Assembly (NCBI GenBank): GCA_963377175.1
Contig: CAUJNA010002824.1
Span: 62,975-126,974 of the forward strand
Reading direction: 5' to 3'
Length of the DNA: 64,000 bases
Origin: Effrenium voratum
Taxonomy: Eukaryota; Sar; Dinophyceae; Suessiales; Symbiodiniaceae
This document shows, one piece after another, positions 1 to 12,559 of this stretch (its first letter is position 1; every line of letters starts with the position of its first letter). A program made the position numbers and the translations under genes. Under the pieces are notes generated by a model. The model was given only the letters and a program-made list of their open reading frames with translations. It was not told the DNA's origin and did not search any database.

Positions 1-66
1 CATACATACATACATACATACATACATACATACATACATACATACATACATACATACATACATACA

Positions 67-97
<31 letters not shown>

Positions 98-151
98 CAT
101 ACATACATACCGACATACATACATACATACATACATACATACATACATACA

Positions 152-182
<31 letters not shown>

Positions 183-196
183 CATACATACATACA

Positions 197-227
<31 letters not shown>

Positions 228-535
228 CATACATACATACATACATACATACATACATACATACATACATACATACATACATACATACATTACATTACAT
301 ACTTACATTACATTACATTACATTACATTACATTACATTATATTACATACATACATACATACATTACAGTTCATCATTACATTACATTACATTACATTAA
401 ATTACATTACATTACACTACATTACATTACATTACATACATACATTACATACATAACATACATTCCATTACATTACATTACATTACATTACGTTAGAACA
501 TACATACATACCTACCTACCTACCTACCTACATAC
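1..535. repeat. CATA / ATTAC microsatellite block
   Basis: Nearly pure (CATA)n to about 290, then (ATTAC)n pentanucleotide repeats with interspersed CATA to about 500, then a short (CCTA)n run. Open frames through it are artefacts of the repeat and encode only low-complexity peptide. Confidence 0.97.
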
Positions 536-976
536 ATACATACACACATACATACATACACACATACATACATACATACATACATACATACATACATACA
601 TACATACATACATACATACATACATACAGAGACACACACACACACCACACACACACACACACACCACACACACACACCACACACACACCACACACCACAC
701 ACCACACACACAAAATCACACACACACAAAAACACACACAGACACACACCTACAAAAACACACACACACACAAACACGCAAACGCAAACGCGCAAACGCA
801 AACACGCAAACACACACACACAAAACACAGAAACACAGAAACACACACACACACACATACACGCAACCACACACGCAAACACACACATACACGCAACCAC
901 ACACGCAAACACACACACACACAAACAGAGAAACACACACACACACAGAAACACACACACACACACCCACACCCCT

Positions 977-1010
<34 letters not shown>

Positions 1011-1075
1011 GCACACGCACGCACGCAGGCAAACGCGCAAACACGCAAACACGCAAACACACACACACAGGCAGA
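536..1075. repeat. CA-rich compound microsatellite
   Basis: (CA)n interrupted by ACGCAA and GCAC variants, including a (GCAC)n run near 975-1025. Open frames of up to 296 codons on the minus strand come from the absence of stops in this repeat and are rejected as genes. Confidence 0.95.
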
Positions 1076-1420
1076 AGAGCCAGGACAGCGAGAACAGCGA
1101 GAAAAAAGGACAGCAAGAGCGGCCACAACAGCGGGAACAGCAAGAGCAGCCAAACAAGCGAGGACAGCGGCAACAGCGAGGAGAAAAGACAGCAAGAGCA
1201 GCCAAAACAGCGAGGACAGTGAGAACAGCGAGGAAAAAGAACAGCAAGAGCAGTCACACACACACACACACACGCCACCACACCAACACACCAAAACAGC
1301 ACAACACAACACAACACAACACAACACAGCACAGCACAGCACACCACAACACCACACAACACAACACAACACAACACAACACAACACAACACAACGCAAC
1401 ACACGCACACTCACATTTTT
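1076..1420. repeat. AGCGAGAACAGC-type purine repeat and (ACAAC)n
   Basis: About 180 bp of degenerate copies of a roughly 12-bp purine-rich unit (ACAGCGAGAACAG), followed by short (CA)n and a long (ACAAC)n tract ending near 1412. No coding signal. Confidence 0.9.
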
Positions 1421-1550
1421 CTCTGGGTTTTTGATGGAAAGAATGGGGAAGCTTCCCCTAGAACAATGAGGGCAAACTTGTTCTCCATCATCTGCATAGC
1501 GAACTGGCGCTGTGACGTCAGCTAGCTAGAGGTGTTTCAACAATAACACC

Positions 1551-1900
1551 ATGCCATCGGATGTTCACCGAGTTCATCGACGTGATGACTCGATAAATTT
1601 AGCAGCCCGCTTTAGAAAGCCATTCATTGCACCGATACGAACTCCTGGAATGGAAGCTTCTGCGACATCAAAAAAAGTCTACATCACCCGACATTCACTA
1701 GGTCCTCCAGTAGAGAGATTGGAATAAGTTGGTACCCATTTTTTTCATGCTAGTAGGGGAACCCTCCCCCAAGAAAAGGGTAAAAGGGCACTGATGTTCC
1801 CCAAACGACCCCTGAAAATGCACACCTAGGTGACACACCGGACTGGGTTGCACCTGAGATCAAAGGAAAACCGACCCCAAGCCCCAAGCCCCGACCCTAA
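1551..1900 (+). CDS. Two-exon small coding unit interrupted by TIR-1 element
   Basis: Proposed join of 1551-1701 and 1830-1900, 222 nt, 73 residues plus stop. The family is not recognised. Exon 1 runs from an ATG at 1551 (reads MPSDVHRVHRRDDS...). It ends in CTAG, where the TIR-1 element begins with GTCC. The element ends in CTAG at 1829 and the frame resumes as GDTPDWVAPEIKGKP... to a TAA at 1898. Neither half is long, but the frame is kept exactly across the element (phase 1). The start could instead be an upstream splice acceptor (CTAG at 1526-1529). The real protein may be longer on both sides. There is no function assignment. Confidence 0.4.
1698..1829 (+). mobile_element. TIR-1 copy A (introner-like)
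   Basis: Starts CTAGGTCCTCCAGTAG and ends in CTAG. The 3' third is diverged and the usual GGGGGAC end is lost. It has the family's internal TTTAGTAGGGGAACCCTCCC-like block. As a GT-AG intron (1702-1829) its removal keeps the flanking frame open. Confidence 0.75.
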
Positions 1901-2150
1901 CCCAAACCGAACTCCCCGAAATCCGCGGAAATCCGCCGCCCTCCGCCCCAAAAGAAGAAGAAGAACTCCGAAAAGTCCAACTCTCCCTCCCACACCCCCC
2001 CCCCCCCCAATTTTGTTTAAAATAATAATATAATAATAATGAAGAAGCTCGCTACCACAAACCGCCCAACACCTCGCCTGGGGAAGAGGGATACATTGTC
2101 GCCGAGGGCCTCGGGGAAGAATGTCTCGCTCGCTTGCAGGCAACCATCAC

Positions 2151-2275
2151 CTAGGTCCTCCAGTAGAGAGGTTAGAATGAGGGTACCCTTTCAGTAGAGA
2201 GGTTAGAATAAGCTTTTTTGTCCTTTTCGTTTTTCTCTAGTCAATTTTAGTGGGGGAAGCACCCAACCACACCCA
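2151..2275 (+). mobile_element. TIR-1 copy B (5'-duplicated, 3'-truncated)
   Basis: Begins CTAGGTCCTCCAGTAG. The first about 45 bp (GGTTAGAAT...GGTACCC) then repeat a second time, as in copy D. The 3' terminus is not recognisable. Confidence 0.65.
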
Positions 2276-2547
2276 ACCTCTCTGGTGGTGACACCAGTTT
2301 TCCTCAAGAACCAGGGGTTTTGATCCAAATCCAAACCAATCCAATCCACCAACTCAGGGTTTCCTGAGATTCGGTCTTTCTTCAAAGACGCAAGGGGCAC
2401 TTCTCCATGGAATGGAACTTAGCTCAACCTGCCATTCCAGAAATCTCCGTCACGTCCTGCCCTTGGAAACACAATATCGACTTGGGCAACAAGGACGTTA
2501 GCATGTCCCTAGAAAGGGACCTCCCTTGACATATATATATATATATA

Positions 2548-2664
2548 CTAGGTCCTCCCGTAGAGAGGTTAGAATAAGTTGGTACCCGTTTTTTTTCTGT
2601 AGTCTATTTTAGTAGGGGAACCCTCCCCCAAGAAAGGGTCAAAGGGCACTACTGGGGGACCTAG
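2548..2664 (+). mobile_element. TIR-1 copy C
   Basis: 117-bp copy with both ends (CTAGGTCCTCC... / ...CTGGGGGACCTAG), inserted in an AT dinucleotide run. The flanks read TATA on both sides. No flanking coding sequence was seen. Confidence 0.85.
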
Positions 2665-2848
2665 TATATATGTGACAGAATTGGGGGGGGCAAAGAATGT
2701 GTGCCTGCCTTGTGGATCTCCTTCTGCCTGACACTAAGGTCTCAACAACACACACCGAAATGCTTGGTTCCATCCCCAGCCGCAGGGGGTTTAAAGGAAT
2801 AATCTCCACACTCCTAGCCGCAAAACAAAGGGCAACCCAGATGTGGCT

Positions 2849-2976
2849 GTGGTTGTCAAAACCAATGGGATCCCATTTTGGTTGGTAGGTGAATTCACCA
2901 CCCATTTTAGAACCTATTTTAGTGGTTGGATTGGTTGATGTTCACTGGGGGCTAACCGGGAATTTGACCCATGGCC
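2849..2976 (-). mobile_element. TIR-2 copy
   Basis: Ends are TGGTTGTCAAAACC and TTGACCCATGGCC, in inverted orientation. The body matches copies at 17838, 23141 and 25438, including CACCCATTTTAGAACC and CTATTTTAGTGG. Confidence 0.7.
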
Positions 2977-2984
2977 ATGTGTCT

Positions 2985-3142
2985 TATTCCCGCTGGAAAC
3001 CCCAGAGGTGTCGGAGAACGGAAGGGATTCCAACTCACCCTGAGGCCAGCAACGCACTCGGCGAGCCGGTCACATCTGAGATCCTCAGGCGATGTCGACC
3101 CTCCGGTGCAAGGGATGAAGGGGGGGGATTGTTGCCTACAGG
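2985..3142 (+). CDS. Possible exon, unknown product
   Basis: Open frame reading NPRGVGERKGFQLTLRP... and ending ...GGDCCLQ just before a plausible GTCAGA donor at 3143. It begins beside the TIR-2 copy at 2849-2976. No family is recognised. Another frame is also open here, so strand and phase are uncertain. Confidence 0.2.
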
Positions 3143-3515
3143 TCAGATCCGGTCGACTCGATGTGGGCAACTGAGTTTGTCTAACTCTCTGGCAGTGGTT
3201 GCATATGTCTTGGATCAAGGCCAAACCAACCAGATGTGTAACCTGATTTTGGCGGGGAGACAACCCCCAATTACCTACTCCTTTCCAGAAAAATGTCGTC
3301 TCTTGACTTTCCAGAAGTGGTGCGCACTTGCCCAACGGAACTGGAAATACAAGGTTGCTCCCCTGCGATCGGACATAGAATCCCAAAACCCTCGTTTGTG
3401 GACGAAGCTGGGGGAGTATCCTTTGGGCAACCCTCAAATTCGGTCTCAAAACTCCAAAAACCTAATCTATAAAACTAATAACACCTCCAACTCTATCAAA
3501 CCGAATCCAAAAAAC

Positions 3516-4652
3516 CGGCAAAGCGCCTTCATGGAAGCCTTCGCTGGGTTTTGCCCCCGCTTCGGCGGAAACCATCGCGCGCTCGGAGTCCTCGGTGGGG
3601 TTCCGCTGGGTTGCCCTAGGTCCTCCAAAAGAGAGGTTAGAATACGGGTACCCTTTCAGTAGAGAGGTTAGAATAAGCATTTTTCTTCCTGTTCTTTCTG
3701 TAGTCTATGTTAGTAGGGGAACCCACCAACCGACAGAGGGGAGAGAAAGGGCACCTAGGCAGACAATCTACCCGGCCCAGGGCTGCTGGGGGACCTAGCC
3801 CTAGTCCGTTTCGCCTGGGGCCCCTGCTCGTACATCTTCCCGTGCAAGGTGCCCAGCAGCTTCCTGGCGAAGGCGCTCCAGAACCACAGGTCATAGATCA
3901 ACCCTGCGGTTTGCTTTTCTGGGAATCAGACCCCGGTGTACGAATTTTCGGGGGGGTATTGGGGGGGTCCCTGGGTGAAATGTGGGGAATCAGACCACTG
4001 TTGGAGGTTGCTGCTGAAGAAACAACCCCTGTTTAATTTTATAGGGGGGGTGGTTCAAGGACTTCCAGTCTCCGAATGAATTCGGTGCCGTAAAAACGGC
4101 GATACACCAACCGGACTCCATTTCACTCGGCCCCTCTGATCGTTTTTCGTCGGGAAACCATGATAAAGACACCCCTTACATTGGGTGGATGCCCACCCAC
4201 CTTCATTGGGTGTGAAAGTGCCTGTTGATCAACAGGACCCATGCTGAGATGGGTGTGAGTCTTGACGAGGCATCATGTACGCGCAGTTTTGAGGTTGATC
4301 CACCTTCCAAGCAAGTAAGGGGATCCTCACCCAACCAAACCCAACCGCACCCAACCAAACCCAACCGCACCCAAACACACCCAACCATACCCAACCCAAT
4401 TGACCCAACCCAACCAACGTACCCTAGGTCCTCCAGTAGAGAGGTTAGAATACGGGTGCCCGATATTTTTTTCGGTCGTCTATTTTAGCAGGGGAACCCT
4501 CCCCTCCAAAAAAGGGTGAAAAAAGGCACCTAGCTGTGGGACCTAGCCAACCCACGTAAAAAAATCTTCGAACCCCACCCCTCAAGTCCAAGTCGGCGCC
4601 TTTGGGAGTTCTGAAGCTCCTTGCGCCTCTCCTCTGCGCCCTGCAGAGCGGA
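3516..4652 (-). CDS. Three-exon coding fragment with TIR-1 introns
   Basis: Minus-strand exons are proposed at 4652-4543, 3903-3795 and 3615-3516. The first reads SALQGAEERRKELQNSQRRR, a charged, probably coiled-coil segment, and ends in CTAG at TIR-1 copy E. The second follows CCGCAG, reads LIYDLWFWSAFARKLLGTLH... and ends GGCTAG, where copy D starts with GTCCCC. Removing copy D joins it in frame (AG|G, phase 2) to ATQRNPTEDSERAMVSAEAG..., which ends at a GTTTTT donor. The join between exons 1 and 2 does not keep the frame in the best-looking phase, so something is missing or mis-set there. Product unknown. Confidence 0.4.
3616..3798 (-). mobile_element. TIR-1 copy D (5'-duplicated, introner-like)
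   Basis: 183 bp with both CTAG termini. Like copy B, the GGTTAGAAT...GGTACCC segment is present twice. Read on the minus strand it is a GT-AG intron (GTCCCCCAG...CCTAG) between two in-frame coding segments. Confidence 0.85.
4325..4420. repeat. CCCAACCAAA/CCCAACCGCA minisatellite
   Basis: Tandem 10-bp units (CCCAACCAAA, CCCAACCGCA and variants) immediately left of TIR-1 copy E. The reverse strand encodes only a W/G/V-rich low-complexity peptide. Confidence 0.85.
4424..4546 (-). mobile_element. TIR-1 copy E
   Basis: 123 bp, CTAGGTCCTCCAGTAG at one end and GGGACCTAG at the other. The exon-like segment reading SALQGAEERRKEL... ends exactly at its right boundary on the minus strand. Confidence 0.85.
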
Positions 4653-4746
4653 CTGGTGCCTCAGAAAAACCCATGGCGAACCTGAACCCCGAATCCGCCG
4701 GACGAAGAAACCCGGGCAATAGGAGTTCCTATACATATATATATAT

Positions 4747-7700
4747 ACTCATGGAGGCGAAATCTTGCACTGGTTGGTTTATTCCAGGAATATTCATAGG
4801 GTTTCATCCATCCCAACTGGTTCATGCCCATCCATAGCAGGGGGGAGGCGGGGGGATCCTCTGGAAGTGGAATGATTCATGACACCTCTTCTTCTTAAAG
4901 GACGGGTTTATTAAGGGCTCCCGTTGCACGGTTGCCGAAACCCACGTGTCATCTATGATCATCTAATGACTCTTTGCAAGAGGGTTGACTATATCGGTGT
5001 CGAATCAATGTGGATAGCCATCATGAATCGCGATAGAGCAAGTAGAATAACCAAACCCGCCGAAAAACTGACCCCTCACGAGCCGCCTGCATACATCATC
5101 AGCATACCGGCCCGCTGCAACAACCGTTTTCTCATGGAGGTTGTCCTAGGGTCGGCCACAGCGAGCTCCACGCCAACACACAGGAAACACAGATCGACAC
5201 AGCTGCTCACAGACCAGGAATTTAATCTCATGACCCAAGTGATCCGTCGGTGCTGAACGCGCAGGTTCGCGTGCACTTCCAGGGTGACCCGCTCTACGCG
5301 TGGTTTGGCGTGTCGCATTGTGCATACCTTTTGCAAAATGGCCGCGTGCTATGGCTGGCGGATGCTGTTGAGCGGATGCTGCAAAACTCTCTTGGAATGC
5401 GGATGCGTGTAGATCCGGTGGGTGTCGGTGGGCGCTTTTGGCGTCTATGTCTGCGAGCGTGTCAGTCTCTTTCGCGTTCATACCGTCGCTTCAAGCCTCG
5501 TCGGGGCACGGTGGCCTTTTCCCTTGCCGGACAGCCAGCGCAATTGCAGCCCTTGAAAAACCCCGAAACATCGCGCGGCGGTTTGTTGAGGGCGCCCCTT
5601 TCACCTCGGATTGAAAGGAAACCAATTTCAGAAACCAGTCCGGGTGTCACTGGACGAGCTCGGCGCGGCCATTTTCCGGGTTTTGGTTTTTTCCGACTCG
5701 AGGACCGCGCCACTCCAAGTCGAGCTCCAGGTGTGCGAGCTCCAACTTGTTCTGAGACACCGTGGCCTCTCAACTTAAATCCTGGGTCACAGCCTTTTTC
5801 GGTGAGTAATTAACCCCAGCTCAGTGAGTAATTGACCCCCCAGCTCACTTTGCGGGTGGATGGCCCCAAAAAAAGTAACCAAACTGAACACGGTTTGCCC
5901 AAAAAGTTCTCAGGAAGTGAGCCATGGACGGATGTTGCTGCAAGTCTGGGTAGGGTATTTGGGGCGCGCCTTTCTTCTTTTTTGAGAAAGGAGCCAGGGG
6001 TGCCTCGGATCAGAGATCTAAAATCTAAAATGGAAGGACCTGCCAGCAGTTGGATGGTGCAGTGTGCCCAATTGGTCTTTTTTGGAAGGTACACACTTTT
6101 TGGGTGGTAAAAAGGATACAGTTTGGGGTCCCCCTGATTTGAGACAAACCCAAATCAGCACAGACAAACTGGACAATGAGGCAAGCCCGCAACGGGAAGC
6201 TTCGTGGGGTCGGGAGCGAGCCAAGAGAATGATCTTGCGAGCATTTGTGCAGAACACCTGCGCCTTGCCGCCCTTTGTCACCCAATATACCAACGAAAAA
6301 GAGGGCACGGAAATATAGGTTCGGGCTGTTAGTCCAAAGCGATTGGACTTAAGAAAATGCCAAGGGCATATCACGAGGAACTGTCAATGTCAGATGGTGA
6401 GCCATTGCCTCTAGGACAACACACGTCTGGAGACTTCTCAAAACATAGGACCAGCCACATCTGTACAACTCCTCATCCAAACAAGTCAGGCATTATTCGA
6501 GGAATATCGTGAGAACGTCATGTGAGGCAATGTTGTCCACGAAGCGGGTTCCCAATTATTGATACGTGCAAAGGATTGATACTTATGTACCGAAGATTCA
6601 AGAGCTAAATCTGATGAAATACTCATAATCCTTTATGATTCCAAGTGTTAACTTCCCAATGAAGGAACAAACACAATTAGGTTGACGCTATGTTCCAAGC
6701 GTTACGTGCTGCTTGAGTATTTCCATCGGGATCGTTGACACATGTCCACTTCCCATCATACATAGTATATCAATAGCATGTACGCACGACATACGAACAA
6801 AGCAACGTATTAGAAGGTGCAAATCATATGGCCGTAGACTAAGCATGAACGGCCCAAGTTGTGGTGTCTTCTGAGCATTCATTTGTGCATCGGGGTTTTG
6901 GACAATTGATCATTTTCATTCCTGCTGGCTTCGCAACACCTTTTTTCACCAGCAACCAACACCTGCAACCTCAAACGTAAATGGCATGCCAACATGTAAA
7001 ACATATATCGATCTTACCTCGAGTCACCTCGAGTCGCTCTGCTCTGCTTTTGGGGGTGTTTGGGGGCCCCCACCCACTTGGCTGTGTCGACATAGGGGCG
7101 GCTTTCCTTTCAACACACAACTCGCAAACACACACACACACACACACACACCTCATTTAAGTCACAGAATGTGAAGTGTATCCCAAGTCCACACCACAAA
7201 GACTCGCCACGCGCATGTTGCTATTGGACAAGTCTTCACACACGGAGTGTTCGTTGCAGAACTCTGAGTGGCTCCTTCTTTCGGCCACCTCTCCAGCTCG
7301 CCAAAATCAGCTATAGGAGCTGAAATGCAAGCTGCAGGAGGGTCTTCTGCAAAACACGTGCTGCATCTGAAATGGACAATTTGGAAAAACAACCACAGCT
7401 TAAAGACCGAAGGGGCCTGGATCAAAAGAAACAAGCCACCTGGGGCGGTCCAGTTGCGCTGTTTTTTTTTCCCCATGCACTTTGCCCCCAAAAAACCGAT
7501 CGCAACAGTGACTGAAAAAAAGCGACCGCAACTTGGCTACCTAGGCACTATGATGGGGGGGGGTCCCCAAGACACCAGCCCAATGACTTCACTTCACTTC
7601 AGCCCAATGCCAGACCACGGCAGGCGCAGCTGCGCGCGTTCCTGACGGCCTCAGCCCTCAGCCGGCCTGGATCTGCTGGCAGGTCTGCTCTCGGTGCTTG

Positions 7701-8440
7701 ATCTGCAGCTCGGCCTGGCAAGATATGGGGGTCATCTCGGTTTTTCGGTGTTGAAATGAAGGAAGCGACCGAGAGGAAAGATACATTTTATTATTTTAAA
7801 TGAGCGACTGCACAAATACTTTTTGTGTATTCACTTATTTATTCATATGTTTATTCTTAGTTATTATGTTGCTATTTGGTTTGTTTCTTTTCTTTTGGGG
7901 GGGGTCCCCTGGAAGGAAATGACCAAGGTGTGGGGGGGGCATTCGCTCATTCCCTGAGAACCAGCAAGGGTAAACAGGTTTTCGGACACTGAGTAAAGGG
8001 GTCTTTTGGGAACATTTCAACATGTGGCTTTCCTTTTGGCGTCCCTTTTAAAACAACCTTTCGGGATGTGGACCAAGGATACCAGGGTGGTTCCAAACAT
8101 GCAGCCCCCCACAAAGGACATAGGTCAAAATACGGGTACCCCCAACAAGGCGTCTTTCCTTTCGGCTTCCCTTCAAACCTCATTGTAGTCTTTGTCCAGG
8201 GAAGAGCCAGGAACTCTACGTGTCACGGTGCGTTTTTGGGGTTGTCGTTTTTGTTTTTCTCGCAAAGCTCGCCCAAAGTCCCACGTGTTGAAATTCTGCC
8301 GCAAAACAAGACTTGGAACCCCAAGAACATTGCGCGACTGCGCGACTTTTGCCAGAAGGCGCCGGTGGATTTCCTTGGTGCATCGGCCATGTTGAGAATT
8401 CCCGTTCTGGGCCGAGAGCTCCCTTGACGGCCCTGACGGC
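4747..8440. other. No recognisable gene
   Basis: Contains a 187-codon plus-strand open frame at 5250-5813 (starts MLNAQVRVHFQGDPLYAWFG) of unknown family, possibly chance, plus short CA and T runs. Near 8020-8180 there is a dispersed-repeat-like block with TTCCTTTTGGC and TTCCCTTCAAA ends. I see no conserved domain on either strand. Confidence 0.5.
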
Positions 8441-8451
8441 CGAAAACAAGG

Positions 8452-8873
8452 ATGCCTCGGCCTGGAAGCCTTGCTCCGGGGGCTCTAGCCGTGCATCCAA
8501 AAACTAAAGGCCCCGAGAATTTCGTTCATTCGAAAGCTGTGAATTCAAAAAGAAGGGAGCGGGATGGCACCGGGCGTGGGGCTTGCTCACGCTTGCTCAC
8601 TGAACACTTCCCCCGGTGCCAATGTCTGCGTACGAAATGTGCAGGGCAACTGCTGCCTAGGTCCTCCAGATTTGAGAGGTTAGAAAAAGTTGGTACCAAC
8701 GTTTTTTTTTTTTTTTTTTTTTTTTTTTCCGGTTTTGTCGATTTTAGCAGGGGAACCCTCCCCCAAAAAGGGGTGTGAGAAAGGGCACTGGGGGACCTAG
8801 CTGCACGTGCAAGATCCAGCAGTTGAGAGTGACCCGGGTCAAGAGGCACACAATGGTCCGTGGCATTGTGGAG
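8452..8873 (+). CDS. Two-exon coding fragment interrupted by TIR-1 copy F
   Basis: Exons 8452-8660 and 8801-8873, total 282 nt with phase 0 at the end. Exon 1 reads MPRPGSLAPGALAVHPK... and ends RCQCLRTKCAGQLLP, then CTAG. After removal of TIR-1 copy F as a GT-AG intron the frame continues as SCTCKIQQLRVTRVKRHTM... and stops at a textbook donor, GTGGAG|GTGAGC at 8874. The cysteine spacing is not a recognised finger. The upstream limit is uncertain, since the frame may begin at an acceptor rather than the ATG. Function unknown. Confidence 0.45.
8657..8800 (+). mobile_element. TIR-1 copy F (introner-like, poly-T)
   Basis: 144 bp with both CTAG termini. The usual T-run has expanded to nearly 30 consecutive T. 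It acts as a candidate intron 8661-8800 between two in-frame coding segments. Confidence 0.85.
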
Positions 8874-8889
8874 GTGAGCTGGATGAGGG

Positions 8890-11800
8890 TATGTGACAAA
8901 CAGGGAGACAACCTCACACTGGACTTCGGTGTTGAATTTGGTTTTCCTTAAGCCAAAAAATCGAATGGACGGTTTCCCATACTACATAGCTAACCCGGTT
9001 TCACACCTTTTTTGATAAATATATAATTGAGGCCCCATGCAATTGGCAACCCTCAATGCGATCGGCCATCCCTTTTTTAAAGCGGAAACACCAAACATAT
9101 CCAGTCAGAAGGCTCACAGGAAGGCGAGCCCGGCCGTGGTTCTTGCCCCAAGCCGCCTCTTCGATCATCGTTGACCTCACACGTCAAAGAGTCTTGCAAG
9201 CTTGGCGCTTGGGTCAAACGATTTCGCAGGCGACCCCCAAAGAAGGAGAACACAAGTGGATCAATGACATTTCGTCAGCCCAACGCTGAATAGTTTCTGC
9301 CTGGAAGGCTAGGTCTAGGTGGGAAAGCTTTGAGTTTCAGAAAAAAAACATCTTGCCAGTGTTGACCAACCGACCAACCCTGCAATCGCCGAAGGGTCAA
9401 GCTCGAAGGCATATTGCAAAGCACCGGTTGCTGGCGACCATGTGACCTAATACATAATCAGCGTCCTGTTGCTTGTGGTTCCGGAGTTCGCCAGAGACAC
9501 TTGCGAGCATCACCCAAGATTCTAGTACCATTGTGTCAAGTCGAGTTCAATAGGATGCCAGAAGGGCTGCATCGTTTAGGCAGCTCCAGTTGCTTAACTT
9601 TCAGCCAGTGAAGCGGTGCTCAACATGAAACCCAAATCTGCGGACGGGATGCGACTTGTTTTGCATGATTTCCACCGCACCCATTGATCAATTTGCCACA
9701 ATCCTTGGGAAGTTCCATGTATGGCATAAAATCCCTTTCGCCAAACGGTGTCCATGTAGTAATATGCATCACATATACAGCATAGATCACTATGACGGTT
9801 GTCATGCGCAACGTATGTATATAGCACTATTGCAGTAAAGAATGTTCAGGCCAACCTCTTTATTTCCACATTGCATGGGCCTCATGGCTTTGATACCTTC
9901 AGAAGCAGCGCCAAGGATAGCTAGCTTCCGATTCATCGCCATTGGAGCTCCCGCCTGTTTTTTTTTGCTGTTCGAAGCGCTTTGGCTCGGACATCACATC
10001 TGTGCTCCGGACTCGCAAGGGTGCGCTTGAACACCCTCCCCTTTGGGCATAGAGCTCAAGCTTGGCAAAACCAAGCCGTGCGAACAAGGGGTATGCACTT
10101 CCGCTCTGAGAATGTGAGAATGAATTAGGGGTGAGTTGCCACTTCTACTCCTACCCGGAAGAAAAACACTCCTCCAAGTGAAAGCTTCCTAAATGGGCAT
10201 TCCGATTTTCCGGTGGGCGACTCCCACATCCAGCTCCCAGAAAGTGCCCCTGGTTTTAACACGGTCTGGTTTCAAGGCTTTTTCAGCATTGAATAGACTG
10301 GAGTATAGGTATAAGTAGACGTGGGGGGAAGAATATTTCCCGGCCAAAACCTATGCTGAGTATAGGCATACTATACCTACAGACTGAAGTATGTAAGACT
10401 GCAGTCTAAGAGGCTACAGGCCTTGTTCCCCCAAGTCTCAGTGTGGTCTGAAGTGTACCCCAAACTCAAACCTTTCAGAAACCCTGGAATGTTTCGATTC
10501 CCAAACGTAAATACCAAGACACGTTGTGATTTCGATTTCAACCATCCACACCCAACTCCGAGTCTAGGCGTCCTTTTTACCCGTGGTTGGTGAAGCGCCG
10601 CAGGGCCCCTGCAGGGCTTTGACCCTGCGCCCCTTCTCGGAGAAGGCCTGCCGAAGCGGCCAAAGCTTGCGGAAAAAGCTGCGCTCCACAAAGCGGGCGA
10701 ACACGGGGACGTCCCAAAATTGGCGGGCTCAGGAATTTGACGTCCAACTGGTGGGCTGCGTTTTTGGCACTGAACGAATTGGACGTCCCCAATAACGGCG
10801 GGCCTCGTTTTTGCCACAAGAAATTTGAAGAGGCGTCCTGAATTGTGGAACACTGCCGAATGAGTGGAGTGGAGGGGAGGGCGGCTGGTTGGTGTGCCTT
10901 GTTGCTTTCAGCAAGCAATCTGGGATTGCCCCACAACTCCCTGCAAGGATTCCCTCTGGTTGAAGGGTCATTTAATCCCCTTTTGCGCTAACAACTAGCA
11001 AGTTGCAGGGTCCTAAACCAAGCTTCCCCTGTAAAATGCCATCCATTTCCCGATCACGTGCTCAGCCCTGAATTGTTTTTTGGCACCAGCCCCTCGCATA
11101 TCCAACCTTAAACCTCAACTTACCAAAAAGACACTCAATTAATACTAAGCTTCCTAAACTGGCTCTTCTCACTTTCCCTAAAAAAAGTTTAACTTTTGGT
11201 GGTTTAATGGAAACTATCACTAGACCTTAAAACCTAAAAACCTAACAGATTGCTGGGAACCACGAAGTAGAGGTGATCTTCGAAGCCATTAACAAACATA
11301 GACAGCTCACATGCCCCTTTTGGGTTTTCAAGAAGGGCGACAGGGCTTTGGCGAAAGCGAAGCCTGGGTCTACACCGCCTGAAAATTAACCAAAGTTCGA
11401 GTTCAATAGAACCCCCTTAAACCAAAACCACCCCCTCAACATCTTCACCCCCAAAGTGAACAATTGCGTGCTAATATATACATATATATATATAGCACGT
11501 ATACGTATACCTATACCTGAATCTTCCAAGTCTGGCTTCAATTTTGCCTCGAAACACGGTCGGGAAAAGTCACCCTGTGGTCGGGGATGGTCTCTGTTTC
11601 GCCGGTCCGCAAAGAGTGAAAAGTGCCCATGCTGGGACTTATCAAAATCCAATTAAATCAAACTTAGATTTGACTAAGATCCTGTTTGGAAAGGGATTCT
11701 TACTGAAATTCTGAATCGAGACAGACGTTCAATTTCCAGGTCCATTGCAACTAACTTGAGTTGACGTCCTATTTGGAAAGGCATGTAAACGCGAATTCTA

Positions 11801-12115
11801 ACATACAATAGACATTCACATGCACTTAGTTCCTTCTTCAATTCCATTACGATTCAACTAATTGTGTATTAACCGGATCCATGCTTTATTCTTTAAATTT
11901 ACATGGTAATTACATGTGAATTATTCCCTTGTTAAGTTCTTTTCGTAGAATGGATGCTTTATCTAAGATAGAAGTCTAATGGAACTCTTTCCTCATTAAA
12001 CTCTGCATTTTCTATCAGTCAATGTTCATTTCACATGTGGAAAGGAGCCTCCTGCAATTTCACTCAACATAGAAGTTTAGATTTCAGAAATTCACTCTGA
12101 TTCAGAGAGAGCTAG
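8890..12115. other. No recognisable gene
   Basis: Intron- or intergenic-like sequence. Open frames are short and overlap on both strands. A GC-rich island at 10570-10720 could hold exons, but no frame is convincing. Short palindromic AT runs lie near 11475-11510. Confidence 0.5.
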
Positions 12116-12119
12116 AATC

Positions 12120-12475
12120 CAATTTGGCAGGAGCCTTAGGAGCTTGATACGTGGCTTGAAAACAAGCTTTACCAGAAGCCGCAGACGCGCTTTTTCAAGG
12201 CGCCGTGGCTCCCCTTCTTAGAAGCCGCTGTTCAAGGGGCCGTATGGGGAGCTTTGTGATGAGCCGGAAATGGAGCATTATAAGCTAATTGGCAAAGGAG
12301 TTGTACCAGGAGCCTGAGAGGAGCCCAGAAGGAGCTTTACTAGGAGTCTTTTTTTCTTTCTACTGAGCTGTTTAAGAGCTTTGTAAGGAGCATTACAAAA
12401 ATCCTTATAAGCAGCTTTACAAGTTGGCTTCCAAAAGAGCTTTGCAAGCAGCTTTGTAAGGAGCGTACATCTAAA
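12120..12475. repeat. Degenerate AGGAGCTTTACAAG repeat
   Basis: Loosely tandem copies of GGAGC(TTT)(AC/GT)AAGGAGC-like units across about 350 bp. Divergence is high and no gene is apparent. Confidence 0.6.
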
Positions 12476-12559
12476 ATTGATTCCGCCCTTATCAAAGGCA
12501 ACTTATTGCTTTATCAAAGCCATCGATCGTTGGTTCTCTTTTTGGGTGATGCACTTCAA

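Noticed and set aside
67..1410. Open frames of up to 296 codons
   Set aside because: They lie in CATA/CA microsatellites and encode only repeat peptides.
2889..3662. 257-codon plus-strand frame
   Set aside because: Overlaps TIR-2, TIR-1 copy D and better minus-strand exons; composition is not coding-like over its length.
4325..4420. CCCAACC repeat as possible telomeric sequence
   Set aside because: Unit is a degenerate 10-mer, not TTTAGGG-like, and is short and internal.
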